64,000 nucleotides of DNA from NCBI GenBank assembly GCA_964399535.1, contig CAYNRE010000070.1, positions 599,203 through 663,202 on the forward strand, given 5' to 3'. Numbering within the stretch: position 1 is the first letter of the stretch; every line of letters starts with the position of its first letter. This DNA comes from CAYNRE01 sp964399535. Its GTDB lineage: Bacteria > Planctomycetota > Planctomycetia > Pirellulales > CAYNRE01. This document shows, in pieces, positions 1 to 7,134 of this stretch. Made by a program: the position numbers and the translations under genes. The notes below the pieces were generated by a model. The model searched no databases. It was not told the DNA's origin and worked only from the letters and a program-made list of their open reading frames with translations.

Positions 1-223
1 CCTACACAATGGGGGACTTGGACGTTCGTGCTCTATCCGGAGCCGGAATCAGCGTGTTTTCCCATGTCGAGAATGCCCTCGTTCACCTGGGGTTGAGGAT
101 CCCACGGTCACTTGATGAAGCGTGGTTCTCCGACAACTGGGGAACACCACTTCAACGCCTTACGAGCGACTGGATCCCTCAAGAACTCGAATCGTTGCTG
201 ATTCGTCCCCATCAACCAGCCTA
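1..223. other. Left edge, no gene assigned
   Basis: A plus-strand frame is open from position 9 into the following gene, but it begins close to the window edge, resembles no family I recognise, and its last part overlaps a well-supported minus-strand gene. It may be the tail of something outside the window or chance coding in GC-rich DNA. I assign nothing here. Confidence 0.3.
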
Positions 224-1093
224 TTACGCCAGCGGAACCCAGATTTCCATGCCCCCCAGGCCGGTCTGAGGATTGAACTGGCCCGTGTAGCGCTCGAAGC
301 AGGGGGCCGCGGCCAGGGCCAGGCCGCAATCGGGGGCCCACCCGCGCCAGATCTTCTCCAGCGTCTGGGGAATCGCCGAGACGTGACCCGTGTGCACGAA
401 CACCGCATACCGGCGGGCCGGCAACTCGATCGTTTCCCAGCCCGAGGGCAGCGCCGCCCCCGGCGCAAGTTCGGCGCCCGTCAGGTATTGGAAATCGCAG
501 CCCTCCTGGGCGTCGCAACAAACGCCGAAATAGTCGCCTCGCACGCCGGCGCGGGCGGCCTGCTCAACGAATTCGGACCAATGCTGCGGAATGCCCGAGC
601 GCGTCTGGGCCGTGTAGTGCCGCTTCAAACCCGAGATGGCGCGGGCCGGCCCGTCGCAGAAGCTGGGCCGCTGGAGCCCCAGCCCCGCGGCACGCAGCGA
701 GGCTTCCTGCTCGCGCAGCTCGGGGGTGAACTCGTCGCCGAAATCTTCGGCCGAGAAAACCTGACGAATTTCGATCTCGGATTCTTCATTCATCGGGTTG
801 GGGCATTTCCGAACCCACTCGATCGCCTGCTCGATCGAATCGACCCGCCAGAGCCAAAAGCCGGCGACCAGCTCTTTGGTTTCGGCAAATGGACCGTCGA
901 TTACCGTACGGTTGGTCCCCGAGAACCGCACCCGGGCCCCCTTGGAGCTGGGATGCAGCCCCTCGCCAGCGAGCATAATGCCGGCCTGAACGAGGGCTTC
1001 GTTATAGGCACCCATGGCCGCGAGCAGTTCCTGGCTTGGCAGTTCGCCTGCCTCCGAGCCGGGGGTTGCCTTGACCATCACCATGACCTTCAT
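224..1093 (-). CDS. YCII (DGPF) domain fused to GyrI-like effector-binding domain
   Basis: A 289-aa protein. Residues 1 to about 112 form a YCII-related domain: it opens MKVMVMVKAT and carries the family signature DGPF at residues 66-69. Residues about 120-289 look like a GyrI/AraC-type effector-binding domain, with the recognisable stretch YAVFVHTGHVSAIPQTLEKI. The ATG start has a GGAG ribosome site 8 nt upstream. YCII proteins are small, ferredoxin-like, possibly catalytic proteins of unknown substrate; GyrI-like domains bind small hydrophobic ligands. The gene is last in a leftward run of YCII, VOC and DUF1579 genes next to an ECF42-type sigma factor, so it probably belongs to that regulon. 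No DNA-binding domain is present, so it is not itself a transcription factor. The domain calls are good; the biochemical role is unknown. Confidence 0.88.
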   Translation of the reverse strand: MKVMVMVKATPGSEAGELPSQELLAAMGAYNEALVQAGIMLAGEGLHPSSKGARVRFSGTNRTVIDGPFAETKELVAGFWLWRVDSIEQAIEWVRKCPNPMNEESEIEIRQVFSAEDFGDEFTPELREQEASLRAAGLGLQRPSFCDGPARAISGLKRHYTAQTRSGIPQHWSEFVEQAARAGVRGDYFGVCCDAQEGCDFQYLTGAELAPGAALPSGWETIELPARRYAVFVHTGHVSAIPQTLEKIWRGWAPDCGLALAAAPCFERYTGQFNPQTGLGGMEIWVPLA

Positions 1094-1221
1094 GTGCGAG
1101 TCTCCGTGGGGGCAGTCGGGTGGGTTGTTTTCTCAAGTACTGTCCCCGGTGCGTCCGCCGCGCAAGCCTTGCCAGGGCCAGACTGGGGGGGTGGGACGAG
1201 AACCGTGCCAACAGCGCCCGC

Positions 1222-1653
1222 CTACCCAGAGGGGGGCGCGGTCACGGTAACCATCCAGCCAACACCGAAACGGTCTTTGAGCATGCCGAAGCAGGGAGAC
1301 CAAAAGGTCTCGGTAATCGGCATTTGCACCTGTCCCCCTTCGGCCAAGGCATCGAAAGCCCGGCGAGCTTCGGCCTCGCTGGGAAAGGCCAAGCTGAGCG
1401 AGAACCCCTGAAAGGCCAGCGGTTCGCCGGCACCATCCGACATCATCAACACGTCGCCGCCGATTGAAAGCGTGGCGTGCATGACTTTCGATTCAAAACC
1501 CGGGGGCAACATGCCCGGCGGAGTGGGATCGGGGCTGTCTCGATACAGCATCTGCATCTGCACTTCGGCTCCCACGGCCTGGCGATAGAAGTCGATCGCC
1601 TCTTGGCAGTGACCGCCCAAGAACAAGTAGGGATGAATCGTGCTGGTTGACAT
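1222..1653 (-). CDS. VOC family protein (PhnB/glyoxalase-like)
   Basis: A 143-aa protein starting MSTSTIHPYLFLGGHCQEAI. The ATG at 1653 has GGAG 7 nt upstream; an open frame extends further upstream but lacks a ribosome site. The fold is that of PhnB-type vicinal oxygen chelate proteins: an N-terminal strand, the helix with AIDFYRQAVGAEV, and a C-terminal half with WSPCFGMLKDRFGVGW, which is typical of this group. These proteins are often annotated as 3-demethylubiquinone methyltransferase-like or bleomycin-resistance-like, but they have no methyltransferase fold. The gene sits between two YCII genes in the sigma-factor-linked cluster. The substrate cannot be read from sequence. Confidence 0.88.
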   Translation of the reverse strand: MSTSTIHPYLFLGGHCQEAIDFYRQAVGAEVQMQMLYRDSPDPTPPGMLPPGFESKVMHATLSIGGDVLMMSDGAGEPLAFQGFSLSLAFPSEAEARRAFDALAEGGQVQMPITETFWSPCFGMLKDRFGVGWMVTVTAPPSG

Positions 1654-1773
1654 GCTGGGCCTCCAGGTTCGTCGAGGTAAGTGGTTGTTGCACGTAAGCA
1701 AGCGGAGCTAGGAAAGCGCCGGGCAAGCGGGGATTGGCATGCCGGGGCCGCTACGAGCAGGGTCGCCGCGGCC

Positions 1774-2157
1774 TTAGCCGGCGGCGGCTGGCTGAGCAGC
1801 TTGTTCAGCGACCAGTTGTGCCAGGTCGAAGATCGGTCGAATCTCGACGGTGCCCTTGGCGGCCGGTGGCAAGCGCCCGGCAATGGCAAGCGCCTCGTCC
1901 AAGTTCTCCACGTCGAGAATGTAGTAACCCCCGAGTTGTTCGGTGGTCTCGGCGAACGGACCATCGGTAATCAGCCGCTTGCCCTCGCGCACCCGAAGGC
2001 AAGTGGCCGTCGTCACCGAATGGAGCGGGCTGGAGGCGAGCAGCTTGCCTTGTGCCGTCAGCTCGGCGCCGATCGCCATCGACTCGCGCATGCACGACTC
2101 GCGCTCGGCCTCGGACCAACAGCTCTCCTCGCCGTAGATCAACAACATGTACTTCAT
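1774..2157 (-). CDS. YCII/DGPF domain protein
   Basis: A 127-aa stand-alone YCII-related protein. It starts MKYMLLIYGEE, typical of the family, so I chose the ATG at 2157 rather than the longer open frame upstream. The DGPF signature lies at residues 65-68 (RLITDGPFAETTE), followed by the usual aromatic strand GGYYILDVENLDEA. Proteins of this type are repeatedly found beside ECF42 sigma factors, as here, and are thought to be their main targets, although their reaction is unknown. The Ala/Gln-rich C-terminal tail of about 12 residues is likely disordered. Confidence 0.9.
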   Translation of the reverse strand: MKYMLLIYGEESCWSEAERESCMRESMAIGAELTAQGKLLASSPLHSVTTATCLRVREGKRLITDGPFAETTEQLGGYYILDVENLDEALAIAGRLPPAAKGTVEIRPIFDLAQLVAEQAAQPAAAG

Positions 2158-2279
2158 GATGGCATTCCTTGAATTTGTGAACCGCCGCTCAGGCAATCGC
2201 TCGCGGACCGGCGCAGAGCGGCATTCGAGAGGGAAGGGGGCCGCGGCCGCTCGGGCTACACTGCCTGGGATTCGCCGCG

Positions 2280-2759
2280 CTACTTCACCCGGTGGTGATG
2301 TCCCTCGAGAAACTCGTTCCAGGAACCGTCGTCCATTTGCATTTTCGACCGCAACACCCAATGATCGGGCCCGACGATCTCGATCATATCGTGGTACAGG
2401 GCCAGGCCCTGGCCGTTCCAACTAGGCCCTTCGGCGGCAAGCGTCAGCAGATTGGCGGCCGGATCCCACTGGCCGTCGTAGAGCCACAGGTGGGTCATCA
2501 TCGACCCGATGAAGGTGCCCACGAAGCGGCCTTTTTTGGGATCGAAACCCAACGTGATGATCGAATACCCGGTGCCCCCTTCAGGCATTTCCCCCTCGGA
2601 TTCCATGAGCAGCCACAGGCCGCCTAGCGAGCGCCCCTGGCTGCGGCCCGAGTGCCTCATGGGGGGCTGGTCGGGGCCGGTCACGCAAACGTGCTCGTAA
2701 TCCCAGGTGCCCACTAGGCCCTGCAGCCACTCGTGTTCGCGCTGCGGTTGTTCCATCAT
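2280..2759 (-). CDS. DUF1579 family protein
   Basis: A 159-aa protein beginning MMEQPQREHEWLQGLVGTWD, the usual opening of DUF1579 proteins, with a conserved GTW near the N terminus and a beta-rich body (GFDPKKGRFVGTFIGSMMTH, LWLYDGQWDP). The ATG at 2759 has GGGAGAA 8 nt upstream. The fold is probably a lipocalin-like barrel. DUF1579 genes commonly accompany YCII and VOC genes in soil bacteria and planctomycetes, matching the context here. No catalytic residues are established for the family, so only the family assignment is claimed. Confidence 0.88.
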   Translation of the reverse strand: MMEQPQREHEWLQGLVGTWDYEHVCVTGPDQPPMRHSGRSQGRSLGGLWLLMESEGEMPEGGTGYSIITLGFDPKKGRFVGTFIGSMMTHLWLYDGQWDPAANLLTLAAEGPSWNGQGLALYHDMIEIVGPDHWVLRSKMQMDDGSWNEFLEGHHHRVK

Positions 2760-2851
2760 GACGGGTTCTCCCGAGAAGGTGGTTTGTCGACGTAAATAGC
2801 CGAAAGTTCGCGGTCGCAGGCCAGCCGGGTCCTCAGCGATTCGCCGACCGG

Positions 2852-3316
2852 CTAGCCGCCCGCGTGGGCCCGGCGCAAAGGTTCAATCTGTAGTTTGCTC
2901 ATTTGCATCATGGCCGCCACCGTTCGCTGAACTTTGACGGGATCGGGGTCGGTCATCAGTTCCCCCAAGGCTCGGGGCACAATCTGCCAGGAGAGACCGT
3001 AGCGGTCCTTAAGCCAGCCACACTGGCTGGGGGTGCCGCCGCCGGCCGTGAGGGCATCCCAGAGCCGGTCGACTTCAGCCTGGTCTTCACAATCGACCGA
3101 CAGCGAAACCGCCTCGGTAAAGCGGAACTGGGGGCCGCCGTTCAGGCCCTGCATCGCCGCGCCCCCCAGCACGAATTCCACCAGCAAGGTGGCGCCGCCG
3201 GGCCCCTTCACCACGCGCTCGACCCGCGAATCGGGGAGGAGCGAGACGTAGAAGCTGGCCGCCTCTTCGGCTTGACCGTCGAACCAAAGACAAGTTCTTA
3301 CCTTCGGGTTGGGCAC
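2852..3316 (-). CDS. VOC family protein (PhnB-like), second copy
   Basis: A 154-aa PhnB-type VOC protein, (M)PNPKVRTCLWFDGQAEEA at the N terminus and CGWLKDRYGLSWQIVPRALG in the second half. I prefer the GTG at 3316, which has GGAGAG 7-9 nt upstream and gives the usual short N terminus; a GTG at 3331 in the same frame is also possible. It is clearly of the same family as the VOC protein at 1222-1653 but not a recent duplicate. It is the first gene of the leftward run, and a candidate ECF42 promoter lies about 175 nt upstream. Confidence 0.87.
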   Translation of the reverse strand: MPNPKVRTCLWFDGQAEEAASFYVSLLPDSRVERVVKGPGGATLLVEFVLGGAAMQGLNGGPQFRFTEAVSLSVDCEDQAEVDRLWDALTAGGGTPSQCGWLKDRYGLSWQIVPRALGELMTDPDPVKVQRTVAAMMQMSKLQIEPLRRAHAGG

Positions 3317-3488
3317 GCTTTCGCTCTCCACGCCAGCCTGGAGGATTGCCCCGGCCAGTTTGCGACGGAGCGCCCATCGGGCGGCTCACGCGCATCGCCC
3401 AGCGGGGGGCCCCGCGGTTCGATCATCACCACCCGAGGGCCGTAGCGGCTTCGGGCGAACGACCTGGGCAAGGGCCGTTTTACCAGTA

Positions 3489-3516
3489 GTCGATTAAAGA
3501 GGCCCCCGAATCGACA
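3489..3516 (-). promoter_or_regulatory. Candidate ECF42-type promoter
   Basis: On the minus strand TGTCGA (3516-3511) is followed after 18 nt by CGAC (3492-3489). From memory, the motif reported for Streptomyces ECF42 targets is TGTCGA at -35 and CGA/TC at -10. The site lies between the sigma gene and the first VOC gene and points toward the YCII/VOC/DUF1579 run. I found no equally placed match in front of the other genes of the cluster. The hexamer is short, so a chance match is possible. An AT-rich palindrome, TTTTTCGAAAAA, lies just upstream at 3529-3540. Confidence 0.35.
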
Positions 3517-3624
3517 GCCGGCGGAAACTTTTTCGAAAAAAATCCGCGACCGCTCGCGCGAAAAACAGCGCAAGAGACCGAACTACGGCCGCACCAAAGA
3601 TTTGCGCGCCAGCACTCCCCTCGC

Positions 3625-4857
3625 CTACAACTGCGCCAGTCGGCGCGTCAGAAAACGGCGCTCCGGCTCTTGCCGGGCGAGCGAAAGCGCTTGTTCGTAG
3701 GCCGCGCGGGCTTCAGCGCTTCGCCCCAGTCGGCGGAGCAAGTCGGCCCGGGCGGCGTGGGCCAAATGGTAGTCGGCCAAATGCCCCTGGGTCAGCAGTT
3801 CGTCGACCAGCGCCAAGCCGGCCAGGAGGCCGTCGCGCATGGCGACCGCGACCGCTCGGTTCAGCGCGACCACCGGCGAAGGGTGAATCGCGAGCAAGGC
3901 GTCGTAGAGGGCCACGATCTGGGGCCAATCGGACTCCTCGGGCGTTCGGGCGTCGGCGTGGACCGCGGCAATGGCCGCCTGCAGCGTATACGCGCCGAAT
4001 CGCCGCGTGCTCAGCGACCGCTCGATCAGCGCTCGTCCCTCGGCAATCAGCTCGGCATCCCAGCGGCTGCGGTCCTGGTCTTCCAAGAGCACCAGGTCTC
4101 CCTCGGCCGTGGTCCGCGCCGAGCGGCGCGATTCCTGCAATAGCATCAGGGCCAGCAAACCCATCGACTCGGGGTCGGGCAACAACTCGACTAAAAGCCT
4201 TCCCAAGCGAATCGCCTCGCCCGACAGATCGGCTCGGGTCAGCCGATCGCCGGTCGAGGCCGAGTACCCCTCGTTGAACACCAGGTAGATCACGGCCAGC
4301 ACCGCTTCGAGCCGATCGGGAAAATCGCCGGCCGCGGGCAAGCCGAAGGGAATGCCCGCGTCGCGAATCTTGGCTTTCCCCCGCACGATCCGCTGGGCCA
4401 TGGTGGCCGGCGTTACCAGAAAGGCGCGGGCAATCTCGTCGGTCGTCAATCCGCACACTTCCCGCAGCGTGAGCGGCACCTGAACCTGCCGGTCGATGGC
4501 CGGGTGGCAGCAGGTGAAAATAAGCCGCAGGCGGTCGTCTTCGATCGCTTCTTCGGCCCGGGCCGCATTGGCTGTGGCCACCTCTTGGCCGCGGCTGATC
4601 AGTTCCAGCTTGCGCTGATCGACTCGGCCCTGCCGGCGGAGGGCGTCGACCGCTTTGAACCGCCCGGCCGATACTAGCCAGGCCCGGGGTTGCCGCGGCA
4701 CCCCCTCCTGGGGCCAGCGCTCGACCGCCGCGGCGAAGGCCTCGTGGAGGGCCTCTTCAGCCAGGTCGAAATCTCGCAGCAAGCGAACCAAGGTCGCAAA
4801 TACGGCCCGCGATTCGGCCCGGTACACCTGGTCGATCTGTTGTTGCACGTCGTCCAT
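3625..4857 (-). CDS. ECF sigma factor, ECF42 (SigJ/DUF6596) type
   Basis: A 410-aa RNA polymerase sigma factor. Residues about 1-85 hold region 2 (LAEEALHEAFAAAVERWPQE, then PRAWLVSAGRFKAVDALRR). Residues about 115-165 hold region 4 with the helix-turn-helix VCGLTTDEIARAFLVTPATM. A long C-terminal extension (about 170-410) matches the DUF6596/TPR-like tail of ECF42 factors, with EAVLAVIYLVFNEGYSAS as its hallmark. ECF42 factors have no anti-sigma factor; the C-terminal extension is needed for activity in the studied Streptomyces case, and they control DGPF genes. The ATG is 8 nt after the stop of the upstream glycosyltransferase, suggesting co-transcription. A longer in-frame opening exists, but it lies inside the glycosyltransferase gene in another frame. 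Confidence 0.93.
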   Translation of the reverse strand: MDDVQQQIDQVYRAESRAVFATLVRLLRDFDLAEEALHEAFAAAVERWPQEGVPRQPRAWLVSAGRFKAVDALRRQGRVDQRKLELISRGQEVATANAARAEEAIEDDRLRLIFTCCHPAIDRQVQVPLTLREVCGLTTDEIARAFLVTPATMAQRIVRGKAKIRDAGIPFGLPAAGDFPDRLEAVLAVIYLVFNEGYSASTGDRLTRADLSGEAIRLGRLLVELLPDPESMGLLALMLLQESRRSARTTAEGDLVLLEDQDRSRWDAELIAEGRALIERSLSTRRFGAYTLQAAIAAVHADARTPEESDWPQIVALYDALLAIHPSPVVALNRAVAVAMRDGLLAGLALVDELLTQGHLADYHLAHAARADLLRRLGRSAEARAAYEQALSLARQEPERRFLTRRLAQL

Positions 4858-4865
4858 GACCGTCT

Positions 4866-5981
4866 TCAAGTCAAGCCGAGTTGCGCCGCGTGGGCCTGGA
4901 TTGCCTGGGCCGCTTCGCCCACGCCCGGCTCGTCGCACACCAGGGCCGACCACCGCCCGGCCGCGCCGCGCAGCTCGGGCTGTTCGACGGCAACCCGGAT
5001 CGCGCCGGCCAAGGTGGCCGAGGTAAGCTGGCCCACCTCGCATACGGCAGCCACCAGGTTTTGCCGGGCCAACAACCGGCCGAAATGCTCCTGCGATGAG
5101 ATCTGTGGCAACAGGATCGATGGCTTGCCGGCGGCAAGCACGGCGGCCACGGTGCCGCAGCCGCCGTGGTGCACGACGCACGACGCGCGGGGAAACAGCC
5201 AGCCGTAGGGGATTTCGTCGGCCAGGAACATCCGATCGCTCGAGAGCGCGCCGCGGCCCCGGCCAGCCCAACTGGTAATTACGATGCCGCGCTGCCCCGA
5301 CTCGGTCAGCGCCTCGGCAAACGTGGCGGTCAATCGGTCGGGATCGAACATCACCATCGAGCCCATGGTGAGCACGACCGGCGGGGTTCCTTCGGCAAGG
5401 AACTGAGCGAGCCCCGGAGAAGGTTCCCAGGGCCGGGCCGGGGGCCGCCAGAAGCCCGTGAACCGGTACTGAGCGCCCCAGCGGTCGTCGGGATCGACCA
5501 GGGCCCGGTTCATCGCCACCAGTTGCAAGATCCGGTGCGCGTGGGCTGGCTGCTGCGAGGCGTATCGCCCCAACCGCTCCGGGTCGGCGGGCGGATCGTA
5601 GGTAACTTCGGCCCCCGGAATGGTCTGGCCGCCGCGCTGCCAAACGCTGCGCAGGTTGTTGATGAAGTAGTCGGTTTCGAGCGCCGCCTGCTTCAGCGCG
5701 GCCGAACTTGCGGCCAACTGGGGCCGAACCCAGCGCTCGGCGTAGGCCCGTACCCGCTCGCGCTTATCGTCGATGTCGGCCAAGGAGCGGATCACACTCA
5801 CCAGTTCGGCCTGGGTGCCGGAACCAATCGGCAGCCAGGCCGCTCCTTGGGGAACCAACGGCTCGTAGAATGGCGACCCCGCCAGTGTTACCCGGTGACC
5901 TCGCTCGGCCAGGGCCCTGGCCAACAAGGCGAATACCTCGAAATCGCCCCGGGTTCCCAGCGAGAAGATAAGAGTCTTCAT
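4866..5981 (-). CDS. GT1-family glycosyltransferase (UGT/macrolide type)
   Basis: A 371-aa GT-B glycosyltransferase. It starts MKTLIFSLGTRGDFEVF, typical of the UGT/MGT group (glycine-rich loop after strand 1). The C-terminal donor-binding domain contains VVHHGGCGTVAAVLAAGKPS, the family's HGG signature, followed by PQISSQEHFGRLL. Such enzymes transfer a sugar from a nucleotide donor to a small hydrophobic acceptor such as a sterol, polyketide or flavonoid. It lies directly upstream of the sigma factor gene (8 nt gap) and is probably in the same transcript, though a glycosyltransferase is not a standard ECF42 partner. Donor and acceptor cannot be told. Confidence 0.9.
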   Translation of the reverse strand: MKTLIFSLGTRGDFEVFALLARALAERGHRVTLAGSPFYEPLVPQGAAWLPIGSGTQAELVSVIRSLADIDDKRERVRAYAERWVRPQLAASSAALKQAALETDYFINNLRSVWQRGGQTIPGAEVTYDPPADPERLGRYASQQPAHAHRILQLVAMNRALVDPDDRWGAQYRFTGFWRPPARPWEPSPGLAQFLAEGTPPVVLTMGSMVMFDPDRLTATFAEALTESGQRGIVITSWAGRGRGALSSDRMFLADEIPYGWLFPRASCVVHHGGCGTVAAVLAAGKPSILLPQISSQEHFGRLLARQNLVAAVCEVGQLTSATLAGAIRVAVEQPELRGAAGRWSALVCDEPGVGEAAQAIQAHAAQLGLT

Positions 5982-6021
5982 GGCGGTTGGCCCCGAGGCG
6001 GCTTGGACCCGGCAGCAGAGG

Positions 6022-6951
6022 CTAAGCGCTGGCGATTTGCCGCAGGTAGCGACGAAACAGCTCGACCACCCGCGCCACGCGCTGGCCGGCCAAGGCGGCT
6101 TGCCAGGCCGCGGGGCCCCGGCCGTGCCAGGCCCGCAGCACTCCCAGCGTTTGCGCGGCGCGGACGGGAAGGTAACTGCTTGCGTAATCGGCGGGCAGCC
6201 CGCTTACCGAACGGTACCCGTCGAAGAATTCATCGACCAGCACCGGTGGAGCGTAGAAGTCGAGATACGCGTGGGTAATGGCCAGGTCGACCAGCGGATT
6301 GCCGGCCCAGGCCGACTCCCAATCGACCACGGCCGTGATGCGGCCACCTTGTTCCACGCACTGCACCGCGTGGTAATCGCTGTGGCAAAGCTGGACTCCA
6401 TCCACCCGGGGCGGCGCCAACCGGGCAAACGCCTCGGCCTCGGCCAACTCCAACACGCCGGCCGCCGACAGCTCGCGAGCCCACTGGCCGAGGCTACTCC
6501 AGTACTGCTCGGGCCGGTGCGGCTCGAACCCCTCGGGCAAGATTTCGCCCGACTGGCTCATGGCAATGCCGTGGAGCCGAGCCTGAATCTCGCCCATTTC
6601 GCGAAACAATTGGTACTTGGTGCGGCCCTCGCGGCGAATCCAGTCGTAGACGGTCGCCCGACCGGCGCTGGGCATCGCCAACAGGGGCCATCCCCAGCGT
6701 TGGCCGGTGGGGTCGAACCGATCGACCAGCGGCACCGGCACCTGTCGCTCGGCCAGCAAGCCGATCAAGCGATGTTCCTTGGCCAGCGACGATCCGTCGG
6801 CCGTGGCCGAAAGCTTGACCACCAGCTCGCCGCCGTCGACGCGGAGCCGGTACACCGGATGGTTGCTTCCCGGCTGGGCTGCCACCTGCGCCGCCGGGCC
6901 ATAGCAGGCCTGGATCACGCTCAGGGCGTCGCTGGGCGAGTAGGGGTTCAT
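6022..6951 (-). CDS. Aminoglycoside phosphotransferase (APH)-fold protein
   Basis: A 309-aa APH/choline-kinase-fold protein. The start is taken as the ATG at 6951; a TTG at 6960 is the alternative. The N lobe carries a nucleotide-binding lysine strand (GGELVVKLSA). The catalytic loop reads HSDYHAVQ at residues 190-197, followed by VVDWESA (D210), matching HxDxxxxN and the metal-binding Asp of the family. The loop's usual Asn is Gln here (Q197). The family phosphorylates small hydroxylated molecules or hydroxyl-bearing antibiotics; nothing points to a resistance function. A 40-nt gap separates it from the glycosyltransferase downstream, so it may be in that operon. Confidence 0.87.
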   Translation of the reverse strand: MNPYSPSDALSVIQACYGPAAQVAAQPGSNHPVYRLRVDGGELVVKLSATADGSSLAKEHRLIGLLAERQVPVPLVDRFDPTGQRWGWPLLAMPSAGRATVYDWIRREGRTKYQLFREMGEIQARLHGIAMSQSGEILPEGFEPHRPEQYWSSLGQWARELSAAGVLELAEAEAFARLAPPRVDGVQLCHSDYHAVQCVEQGGRITAVVDWESAWAGNPLVDLAITHAYLDFYAPPVLVDEFFDGYRSVSGLPADYASSYLPVRAAQTLGVLRAWHGRGPAAWQAALAGQRVARVVELFRRYLRQIASA

Positions 6952-7134
6952 CGACGGCAAACCGGGGAACGGGCTGGGTCATCGTGGGCCGGTGAGATCG
7001 GGTAGCTGCCGTCCAGCTTAACATCCGCCGCCCCCCGCCGCAGGCGGCGACGCGAAGTTGGCCCGGCCTGGGCGACCGGCGCCCCCAGTGGGGCAGCGAC
7101 CTCCCAACCCGCCAGTCGGCTAGCCGCCAAACGG

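Noticed and set aside
122..1411. Long plus-strand frame opposite the YCII-GyrI and VOC genes
   Set aside because: The minus strand there encodes clear YCII, GyrI and VOC domains with ribosome sites; the plus frame has no family resemblance and spans a gene boundary. GC-rich DNA routinely leaves such antisense frames open.
6022..6951. Antibiotic resistance (aminoglycoside phosphotransferase)
   Set aside because: Only the APH fold is seen; there is no mobile context and the family mostly acts on ordinary metabolites.
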